Shown: piece after piece, positions 23,187 through 28,000 of the stretch
Layout of the letters: every line of letters starts with the position of its first letter
Numbering within the stretch: the stretch's first letter is position 1
Origin: a virus
Direction: 5' to 3' (one strand)
Virus record (IMG/VR): IMGVR_UViG_3300020373_000009
Coordinates: 1 to 28,000 of that record
DNA length: 28,000 nucleotides
Program-made: the position numbers and the translations under genes
Notes under the pieces: model-generated
Database searches by the model: none
What the model saw: only the letters and a program-made list of their open reading frames with translations
What the model was told of the DNA's origin: nothing

Positions 23187-23525
23187 TTACTTATACCAAT
23201 ACTCATCTCTTTCTTGACCGATTTGCATAGGAAAGACTGCTTTAACCATTTTATCTATCTTTTGGTTCAATGTTTTCAGTAGTCCATTTCTTCCTATAAT
23301 ATCGTCAACATTTTTCTCAATTTTTGTTAATGATGCTACGATATTATCTACCCACGCATAGTGTGAAGTACTGACACACTTGTGTTTCCATTCTAGTTCT
23401 TCTAGTCTTTCTTCTAGAGTGGAAATTCTTTTTTCTAAATCTTCTTTCTCTTTACCAAACCAACTTTCAGTATTATTATTGATGTCATCAATAATATGCT
23501 GTTGTGTTACTTTTGGGTCTTCCAT
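23187..23525 (-). CDS. Hypothetical coiled-coil protein, 112 aa
   Basis: Start placed at MEDPKVTQQH, after AGGAGGTGCATT; the ATG 39 nt upstream has no such site. Residues ~22-45 (KEKEDLEKRISTLEERLEELEWK) form a clear heptad coiled coil; further helices (IVASLTKIEKNVDDI, LNQKIDKMVKAV) follow. Probably a dimer or trimer. No family recognised. Confidence 0.75.
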   Translation of the reverse strand: MEDPKVTQQHIIDDINNNTESWFGKEKEDLEKRISTLEERLEELEWKHKCVSTSHYAWVDNIVASLTKIEKNVDDIIGRNGLLKTLNQKIDKMVKAVFPMQIGQERDEYWYK

Positions 23526-23542
23526 AATGCACCTCCTAGTGC

Positions 23543-23593
23543 TAAAGTAAATGAAGAAGACCACTCGTAAGAATGGTCTTGACTTTTACTTTA
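23543..23593 (-). promoter_or_regulatory. Composite intergenic hairpin (double stem, GTAA tetraloop)
   Basis: Outer 9-bp stem TAAAGTAAA/TTTACTTTA (23543-23551 with 23585-23593) encloses an inner 10-bp stem AAGACCACTC/GAATGGTCTT around a GTAA loop (23557-23580). The single inner mismatch is C/A on plus but G.U in leftward RNA, favouring function as leftward RNA. It lies just upstream of the 112-aa gene. Confidence 0.6.
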
Positions 23594-23595
23594 TG

Positions 23596-23997
23596 TTAAC
23601 CAATAAGAAAGCGACCGTGCTTTGCTTTCTCTTTATGAACAACAAGTTTTATCTTTTTAGGTGAAACTTGTATGTTACTAAGAATACCAGTGCCTTTCTT
23701 GCCGACATTCAATGCAGGAAGAAAGTATGCAACAGTATCACCGACTTTAGCAATGTTAAAGCCATTGGTCTTCTTAACTTTGTCGACATTATCTTTAGTA
23801 ACATCGACAACTCGCCAAGAATCTGGATGTGCTTTAGCACACGCTAGTATCTTGGCAAGATTAGGTTTCTTCAATGATTTGATTTTCATTGTAGAAGATG
23901 GATTGCTCTTGCCGTTCCAGACAAGGTCAAGCATCATACCCTTGACTTCACTTATTAGTGTTTTATCGACCACAACGTCAGCAGGATTTGCACCCAT
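23596..23997 (-). CDS. Hypothetical basic protein, 133 aa
   Basis: Start placed at MGANPADVVVDK, preceded by AAGGAGTTAGAT; upstream in-frame ATGs fall in the hairpin region. Rich in Lys and Val with no acidic tail, so it may bind nucleic acid. Second half GDTVAYFLPALNVGKKGTGIL and IKLVVHKEKAKHGRFLIG reads like a small beta-barrel. No family recognised. Confidence 0.72.
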   Translation of the reverse strand: MGANPADVVVDKTLISEVKGMMLDLVWNGKSNPSSTMKIKSLKKPNLAKILACAKAHPDSWRVVDVTKDNVDKVKKTNGFNIAKVGDTVAYFLPALNVGKKGTGILSNIQVSPKKIKLVVHKEKAKHGRFLIG

Positions 23998-24035
23998 ATC
24001 TAACTCCTTAATTGTTATTAAGCGACACATTATTG

Positions 24036-24064
24036 TGTCACTAAGCATCTCAGTATTGAGATGC
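24036..24064 (-). promoter_or_regulatory. TCNNTAM + GTAT-loop hairpin element
   Basis: Flank TGTCACTAA is followed by GCATCTCA-GTAT-TGAGATGC (24045-24064), a perfect 8-bp stem. It lies 39 nt before the 133-aa gene start, same orientation as the others. Confidence 0.55.
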
Positions 24065-24134
24065 GTTTGCTCTAACCACTATATCTTCTCTTGGTGAGAG
24101 ATTTGCGACCTACTGAGGCTTAATCAGCAGTTAA

Positions 24135-24185
24135 AGCAAACGATAAAGACTACTCAATTGCTCTTGAGTAGTCTTGACTTTTGCT
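24135..24185 (-). promoter_or_regulatory. Composite intergenic hairpin, 12-bp inner stem
   Basis: A perfect 12-bp stem AAGACTACTCAA/TTGAGTAGTCTT (24146-24157 with 24164-24175) is enclosed by AGCAAA/TTTGCT. Layout and the shared GTCTTGACTTTT tail match the composite hairpin at 23543-23593. It lies just downstream of the 132-aa gene; possibly a processing site in the leftward mRNA. Confidence 0.55.
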
Positions 24186-24191
24186 CTAATA

Positions 24192-24590
24192 CTATGGAAA
24201 TATTGTATCAGTAACTTGTTGCGACCACTCTTCTTGAGTAGTTTTAACAACAGTGAAAATATGTGATGCATCTTCTATGTCACCACCACAAACTATACAT
24301 TTACCATATGTATCGTTTGATGTACATCTATCTTCCAATTGGCACAATATACTAACTGGAAGATTTGTAACGTGTCGTTCCATTAGCACTTCATTTATGT
24401 GATGAATACGACCAATGTTACGATGAACTTGAACTTCAAGTTCATTTTGCCTCCAGTTGTATTCAAATGGTGAATATGCTGAAGATTCTAAGTGTAGTTC
24501 GTAACCACACTCATCTAACTCATCTATCTCATCTGAATAAGTCTGTGCTTTATCGATGAGTTCTTTCTCTGTGGCTCTATACAAGTCCAT
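24192..24590 (-). CDS. Hypothetical protein with C-terminal cysteine cluster, 132 aa
   Basis: The first gene of the leftward block. Helical N-terminus (YRATEKELIDKAQTYSDEIDEL), then a middle with ENYNW-like aromatic residues, then a helix pair IGRIHHINEVLMERHV. Cysteines C83, C89 and C98-x2-C101 (KCIVCGGD) suggest a zinc site. Good ribosome site AAGGAGTAACAT. As first gene downstream of the hairpin array it is probably the earliest expressed. No family recognised. Confidence 0.75.
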   Translation of the reverse strand: MDLYRATEKELIDKAQTYSDEIDELDECGYELHLESSAYSPFEYNWRQNELEVQVHRNIGRIHHINEVLMERHVTNLPVSILCQLEDRCTSNDTYGKCIVCGGDIEDASHIFTVVKTTQEEWSQQVTDTIFP

Positions 24591-24654
24591 ATGTTACTCC
24601 TTATGTTAAATGTGAGTGAAACCCCACGTTGTTCGGGGCTCAATGTACAAGATA

Positions 24655-24676
24655 AAGAACACGCTAAGAACACGCT
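24655..24676. repeat. Tandem 11-mer duplication AAGAACACGCT x2
   Basis: Two perfect adjacent copies (24655-24665, 24666-24676) in the leader of the leftward block, next to the hairpin array. A different 11-mer is duplicated the same way at 25157-25178. Confidence 0.8.
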
Positions 24677-24691
24677 GTGTGCTCTTGATGT

Positions 24692-24856
24692 ATTCTCTAC
24701 GATAAACTGTAAGTTTATCTATCTGTATTCTCTACGACAAACTGTAAGTTTGTCTATCTTTATCTCTAACAGGCACTGTAAGTGTCTGTATCTTTCATCT
24801 CTACAAGCACCCGTGGGTGCTAGCTGTTATCTCTACCAGTGTCGGTACGACATCTG
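24692..24856 (-). repeat. Tandem array of five hairpin elements (candidate promoters)
   Basis: Five units with loops at about 24709, 24744, 24778, 24813 and 24845 (period 32-35 nt). Each has a conserved flank ending TCTCTAC (once TCTCTAA) on the plus strand, directly before or within 1 nt of a stem. Stems differ but stay paired: GATAAACT/AGTTTATC, GACAAACT/AGTTTGTC, CAGGCACT/AGTGTCTG (one G.T), AGCACCC/GGGTGCT, and TGTCG/CGACA extended by CAG/CTG across a bulge. Loops are GTA in four, shorter in the fourth. Pairing kept while sequence changes indicates selection for structure. The flank lies on the downstream side for leftward transcription, which heads for the early genes. Compare N4 virion RNAP hairpin promoters. 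Confidence 0.75.
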
Positions 24857-24892
24857 GGGGGTATCCGAGTTTATCGAGGATACCCTTGTATA

Positions 24893-24922
24893 TTTATAAC
24901 CCATATACGACAGAAGGATCAA
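24893..24922 (-). promoter_or_regulatory. Possible sigma-70 promoter for the leftward early block
   Basis: Minus strand: TTGATC (24917-24922), 18 nt spacer, TATAAA (24893-24898). The predicted start falls beside an 8-bp hairpin (24859-24866 with 24878-24885, GGGTATCC/GGATACCC) and ahead of the tandem array. The fit is moderate and the AT-rich setting makes chance matches likely. Confidence 0.4.
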
Positions 24923-24940
24923 CATTTTGAAAGGGGTGAA

Positions 24941-24963
24941 TTTGATTGACCCCCTATAGGAAA
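24941..24963 (+). promoter_or_regulatory. T7-type phage RNAP promoter, rightward (late genes)
   Basis: A 23-nt sequence identical to minus 12041-12019, with core GACCCCCTATAGGAAA close to the T7 consensus GACTCACTATAGGGAG. Transcription from about 24958 would run through a 430-nt leader into the terminase operon. A 23-nt identity between two distant intergenic sites facing two operons is very unlikely by chance. Confidence 0.88.
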
Positions 24964-25156
24964 GGAATAAAAAAATTTCCAATTTTTCTGACTCAACAAT
25001 GGTAATCACGAATAGCCGTTGAGTTGGTTGCAGGGCATTTCCCGTGATGACAAGCACGGATCGTTGACGGATACTATAGATGTCCCTGCTAAAGTAAAGT
25101 CAAGTTTTGCATCATTTGATTGATACATCTTGGCTGAGAGGCTTGAGAACTCTAGG

Positions 25157-25178
25157 ACACATCATAGACACATCATAG
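25157..25178. repeat. Tandem 11-mer duplication ACACATCATAG x2
   Basis: Two perfect adjacent copies (25157-25167, 25168-25178) end exactly where the 24-bp stem of the RNA candidate starts. The unit length is about one DNA turn, so both copies face the same side of the helix. Confidence 0.8.
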
Positions 25179-25325
25179 TATCTTTACTTAATCGTACAAG
25201 CTCATAGAGGTTTTTTATAAATCTCCACATGCCCACTAGCGTATTCCGTTGAATGCCCTAGATACATAAGGGGAAAGCAACGGAATCGAAAGATTCGTTA
25301 CAGCTTGTATGATTAATTAAGGATA
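25179..25325 (+). ncRNA. Candidate structured RNA closed by a 24-bp stem
   Basis: Arms 25179-25202 and 25302-25325 pair over 24 positions with one mismatch and two G.U pairs; both wobbles are allowed only in rightward RNA. Inside, ATTCCGTTG (25243-25251) pairs perfectly with CAACGGAAT (25278-25286), enclosing CCCT/AGGG. A competing hairpin GAATC-GAAA-GATTC (25283-25296) has a GNRA loop and shares bases with that stem. A T-rich run (25326-25335) follows the last arm, terminator-like. Sits between the late promoter and the terminase operon. Could be a leader switch, a stable small RNA, or a packaging-related RNA; no known family recognised. Confidence 0.55.
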
Positions 25326-25398
25326 CTTTTTTATTTTACTTTCGTTAACTTAATGTAATACTTAAAGATGCGAAACAATTTATTTTGGAGAAACATAA

Positions 25399-25980
25399 AT
25401 GGCAAAAGGAAGGGGTTATATAGGGGCTGAAGCTCCACCGGATTACGTACTTTCTGGATCAAAAGAATATCATGATCTTTTTAGAAGATTACAAGAAGAT
25501 ATGGGACCACTCTATCAAACTCAACCACAAAGTCCAGATAGCCATGTAGGTCCAGCGCTGATGTTTGGTTTAAAGGGTGGTGCATTAACTGGTGCAGGAT
25601 TATTTGGTTCGGATTATCTTAGAAATATTAACCAATATAGTGTTCCAATGGAAGGACCAATGCGATTTGCTGGCAGAGGAATACCGAAAGACGAAGGTCG
25701 TCATTATATAGATGCCCCTGATGGACCTTATTTTCCGGAACCCCCCGGTTACGAACCTGAATTAATTCCTATGCCTATGCCTAGATTTCCAACTCTTCCG
25801 GGACGTGCTCCAATTCATCCACCCTTAGCAGCAGAACCATATATTCCTCCAAGTCATTCAGGTAGACATCCACCCGATTCAACTATGATAGTTCCAGAGG
25901 TGGTTTATCCACCAGAGGATACTAGGTCTGAATGGGAAAAATGGAAAGATAGTTTCAGAGATGACTGGAGAGCAAAATGA
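25399..25980 (+). CDS. Hypothetical Gly/Pro-rich protein, 193 aa
   Basis: First gene of the rightward operon. The ribosome site TTTGGAG stands 9 nt before ATG. Residues 52-72 (ALMFGLKGGALTGAGLFG) are a glycine/alanine-rich hydrophobic stretch, perhaps a membrane or packing segment. From about 110 to 175 it is proline-rich (PEPPGYEPELIPMPMPRFP), hence extended. The C-terminus is a charged, Trp-rich helix (SEWEKWKDSFRDDW). Likely a virion or packaging accessory protein by position. No family recognised. Confidence 0.75.
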   Translation: MAKGRGYIGAEAPPDYVLSGSKEYHDLFRRLQEDMGPLYQTQPQSPDSHVGPALMFGLKGGALTGAGLFGSDYLRNINQYSVPMEGPMRFAGRGIPKDEGRHYIDAPDGPYFPEPPGYEPELIPMPMPRFPTLPGRAPIHPPLAAEPYIPPSHSGRHPPDSTMIVPEVVYPPEDTRSEWEKWKDSFRDDWRAK

Positions 25981-26222
25981 CAAACACTATTGATTTCACA
26001 AAAGATTCAGAATATATGAAATTATTTGGCTTAACGAGTCTTCAAAAATTACCAACGCTAACTGAAATATTTTTTGGCAAGGGTATAAATCCAGCAACTG
26101 ATAAACCTTATATCAAAAATAATTCTGATGTATCTATAGAAGAAGTCCTTAAAACAGAATTAGGTTCCAGCCTTGAAAAGATAGAAGAAGGCGTGGGCGT
26201 TGGGACTTACAAAGAGGAGTAA
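25977..26222 (+). CDS. Hypothetical protein, 81 aa
   Basis: Starts in ATGA overlap with the preceding gene, so translation is coupled. Contains LFGLTSLQKLPTLTEIFFGKGINPATDKPYI and an acidic C-terminal helix (SIEEVLKTELGSSLEKIEEG). No membrane segment or cysteine. No family recognised; part of the operon ahead of the terminase. Confidence 0.72.
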   Translation: MTNTIDFTKDSEYMKLFGLTSLQKLPTLTEIFFGKGINPATDKPYIKNNSDVSIEEVLKTELGSSLEKIEEGVGVGTYKEE

Positions 26223-26224
26223 TT

Positions 26225-26422
26225 ATGAACAGATCACTAGGCGGAGCAATGGGATATGCTGGCTATGGCGGAGACTGGAGCAGAGTTCCAGCAAAAGAGT
26301 TTTACAAAATGTTAAGATTAGAAGGACCAATGATAGGTGGTAGAAAAAATCCAGATGGTACATTTGATCTACGTTATTCAGGACTAACACGACCACCAGT
26401 TAAAACAATATGGGACTGGTAA
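26225..26422 (+). CDS. Hypothetical Gly-rich protein, 65 aa
   Basis: Ribosome site AAAGAGGAGTAATT. Product begins MNRSLGGAMGYAGYGGDWS, then a basic middle, then KNPDGTFDLRYSGLTRPP and a C-terminal IWDW. The glycine/aromatic start resembles small virion proteins. No family recognised. Confidence 0.7.
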   Translation: MNRSLGGAMGYAGYGGDWSRVPAKEFYKMLRLEGPMIGGRKNPDGTFDLRYSGLTRPPVKTIWDW

Positions 26423-26431
26423 GGAGAATTT

Positions 26432-26803
26432 ATGCCAAAGAAAATTGATCCAGCAGGACATTTAAAGAAATACACTTGGAAGCCGGGAGAATCTGGAAAT
26501 CCGAATGGTCGCCCACTTGGCTCCAAAAACAAATTGAAATTAACGAAAGAAGCTTTTGAAGAAATTGCTGGTGTATCTCCCGGTGAGATGCTTGCAATGA
26601 TAGCACAGCGTCAGTTTGCTCAAACAACTGCAGCAGGGGATGCTATGGCTATTAAAGCTATTACCGAAGCTAATAAATATATTGAACCTACTCAAGACGC
26701 TAAGACAGCCAGTGAAGAGAGGGTTGAGGATATGTCTGAGGAAGATTTATTAGAAAGAATTCTAGAGTTGACAGACCAACATCTAGATGAGAAAAAACAT
26801 TAG
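26432..26803 (+). CDS. DUF5681-type protein, probable small terminase-like subunit
   Basis: The N-terminal motif KPGESGNPNGRPLGSKNKLKLT (split around residues 17-38) is the DUF5681 signature, a short DNA-binding-like segment found next to phage large terminases. The rest is helical (KEAFEEIAGVSPGEMLAMIAQRQFAQ, then an acidic helix SEEDLLERILELTDQHLDEK). Ribosome site AAGGAGAATTT. Location just upstream of the large terminase and its size (123 aa) fit a small terminase subunit that recognises phage DNA for packaging; assignment is inferred. Confidence 0.7.
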   Translation: MPKKIDPAGHLKKYTWKPGESGNPNGRPLGSKNKLKLTKEAFEEIAGVSPGEMLAMIAQRQFAQTTAAGDAMAIKAITEANKYIEPTQDAKTASEERVEDMSEEDLLERILELTDQHLDEKKH

Positions 26804-26811
26804 GAGATATT

Positions 26812-27372
26812 ATGGCAACAGATACAGCATGGTTTAATCCAAGAGGTGGCGGTTACTTTCATATGGATGATCGTGGAAGATTTATACAAAAACAATACAA
26901 TCCAAATAATGTACATATAGGAGAAGGATACGGTGGAGGACCATTAAGCAAAGGAAATCCAAGAAACGATACTATGCAGCTAGCGGAATTAACTCAAAAG
27001 CAGAAGAACTTCATGGGTAAAGCTGAGCACACTCCTGATTTTGGAGTATCAAAAGAAGACCTTTGGAATAGAACTAAAGGCATGGAAAAGAAGGGATTTT
27101 TTGGTTGGGGTGCACAAGAACCAACAACACGAAAAGAATTTAATGACTATTATAATCAATTACAACAAGGCACAGCAGGAAACTGGCTTGCAAATTATAG
27201 TCCGGGAGCTGGTTATCCAAATGAAGATTTTTATTTACAAGATCCATTTCGTGATATAGATCCAGCTAGTTTAATTTTCCCTGAAGGAGGAGTAGGCTCT
27301 GACTGGGATTACAATTATCGTGAAAGACGAGATGATTACGATGATAGAATGTATGGACCACTCTGGGTATAA
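26812..27372 (+). CDS. Hypothetical protein, 186 aa
   Basis: Ribosome site TTAGGAGATATT. Rich in Gly, Asn, Asp and aromatic residues: FNPRGGGYFHMDDRGRFIQKQYNPN, KGMEKKGFFGWGAQEPTTRKEFNDYY, then a Pro/Tyr-rich end with YRERRDDYDDRMY. Low complexity and a lack of catalytic motifs suggest a structural or unfolded protein. It separates the DUF5681 gene and the large terminase. No family recognised. Confidence 0.72.
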   Translation: MATDTAWFNPRGGGYFHMDDRGRFIQKQYNPNNVHIGEGYGGGPLSKGNPRNDTMQLAELTQKQKNFMGKAEHTPDFGVSKEDLWNRTKGMEKKGFFGWGAQEPTTRKEFNDYYNQLQQGTAGNWLANYSPGAGYPNEDFYLQDPFRDIDPASLIFPEGGVGSDWDYNYRERRDDYDDRMYGPLWV

Positions 27373-27375
27373 ACC

Positions 27376-28000
27376 ATGTCAAACACTAGAGAAGCCTCTA
27401 AGCTGGTTGCTGAACTTGAAAAGAGGAAGAGGTGGGAACATTGGAAAAATGATCCCGAAGCATTCTTTGAAGATTGCTTACAGATATATCCGAAAGATGC
27501 CTCACTAGGATTAATACCATTAAAAGTTAATAGTGCTCAAAAGTTAGTTCTTGAAGCACTCAACCAACAAATGGAAGACACTGGATATGTGAGATTGATT
27601 ATATCCAAATATCGACAAGCTGGATTTTCTACGATTAGTTCTGCGTATATATTTCATAGAGCTTTATTTTATGGCAATACCAAAGCTGTAATCATATCGT
27701 TAGACAAACCAACAACTGAAAGTATCTTTAGTATGTCTCAAACATTTTGGGCAGAATTACCTAAAGAAATACAACCAGTGCTAGATAAATCAAACGTCCG
27801 TGAAATGAGCTTCAAGGAAAACGGAAGCAAGTACAGGGTATGGACTGCAGGAGCAGACAACCCGGGACGTGGAACAACAAACACTTGTTTGCTGGCTGAT
27901 GAGGCTGCGTTTTGGTTACAAGGAGAGAGAATACTTGCTGGTATGTTTCAATCAATAGCATTACAAAAAGGAAGTATTATTATTATAAATAGCACCTCTC
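27376..28000 (+). CDS. terL: Terminase large subunit (partial, N-terminal ATPase part)
   Basis: The frame runs off the window; 208 codons are visible. The ATPase domain shows an atypical Walker A K78-YRQAGFST-I, then Walker B hydrophobics LLADEAAFW with D175/E176, and a motif III-like INSTS at the edge. These match the phage large terminase ATPase that powers DNA packaging; the nuclease domain should lie beyond the window. The start ATG is 3 nt after the upstream stop, with no strong ribosome site, so coupling from the 186-aa gene is likely. Confidence 0.9.
   Translation, partial: MSNTREASKLVAELEKRKRWEHWKNDPEAFFEDCLQIYPKDASLGLIPLKVNSAQKLVLEALNQQMEDTGYVRLIISKYRQAGFSTISSAYIFHRALFYGNTKAVIISLDKPTTESIFSMSQTFWAELPKEIQPVLDKSNVREMSFKENGSKYRVWTAGADNPGRGTTNTCLLADEAAFWLQGERILAGMFQSIALQKGSIIIINSTS

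Larger units (their letters stand above)
24964..25398 (+). other. Structured non-coding leader of the late operon
   Basis: No gene is seen on either strand. It holds an ACTCAAC/GTTGAGT stem (24991-24997 with 25018-25024). Next is a branched element with outer arms GCAGGGCAT and ATG(T)CCCTGC (about 25032-25092) around CCGTG/CACGG. A tandem 11-mer and the 24-bp stem RNA (25179-25325) follow. The last 70 nt are AT-rich, with the ribosome site GGAG before 25399. Confidence 0.6.

Noticed and set aside
24692-24856. CRISPR-like array
   Set aside because: Units repeat every ~34 nt but the variable parts are palindromic and co-vary with each other; there is no constant long repeat with unique spacers.

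Overview
The window looks like part of the genome of a lytic, T7-supergroup (podovirus-like) bacteriophage with low GC content. The evidence is a single-subunit T7-type RNA polymerase, a gp2.5-type SSB, a phage primase, a terminase pair, and a long run of tiny, tightly overlapping genes with strong Shine-Dalgarno sequences. An adenosylcobalamin-dependent (class II) ribonucleotide reductase and the AT-rich composition fit a marine alphaproteobacterial host, but the host is inference.

Layout. Bases 3-3530 (+) are the end of the late cluster: the C-terminal ~1,175 residues of a very large protein carrying divergent single-subunit RNA polymerase motifs, like the phage N4 virion RNA polymerase. 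A bidirectional terminator (3532-3582) closes it against a 21-kb leftward block (24590 to 3581). Read in transcription order, this block contains: small early genes of unknown function and a bacterial-type SSB (24590-15304); T7-like RNA polymerase (15181-12737); a PD-(D/E)XK-like protein and DUF3310; the replication and recombination module (gp2.5-like SSB, SF2 helicase, primase, YqaJ exonuclease, RusA); class II RNR; endonuclease VII; and small membrane proteins. From 24941 a rightward late unit starts: promoter, ~430 nt structured leader, four small genes, a DUF5681-type protein next to the terminase, and the terminase large subunit, cut by the window end. If the genome is circular or circularly permuted, this unit probably continues round to base 3530.

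Transcription logic (inference). Two identical 23-nt T7-type promoters (minus 12041-12019, plus 24941-24963) would let the phage's T7-like polymerase drive the replication module leftward and the late genes rightward. The early leftward genes are preceded by a different element, found nine times in one orientation: the heptamer TCNNTAM immediately followed by a short hairpin, usually 8 bp with a GTA or GTAT loop. Five copies are tandem at 24692-24856. N4 virion RNA polymerase uses template-strand hairpins with three-base loops as promoters, so these elements are good candidates for promoters of the RNAP-like protein at the left edge. This proposed hairpin-promoter/virion-RNAP system, combined with a separate T7-like polymerase, is the main discovery candidate.

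Non-coding content is unusually rich. There is a rightward RNA candidate closed by a 24-bp stem (25179-25325), a leader with mutually exclusive helices (11791-12024), an ~860 nt hairpin-dense stretch (21777-22634), and composite intergenic hairpins at 23543-23593 and 24135-24185. Many genes under 60 codons were found by hand reading (59, 43, 37, 41, 40, 46, 33, 48 and 57 residues); several are single-span membrane proteins or a lipoprotein.
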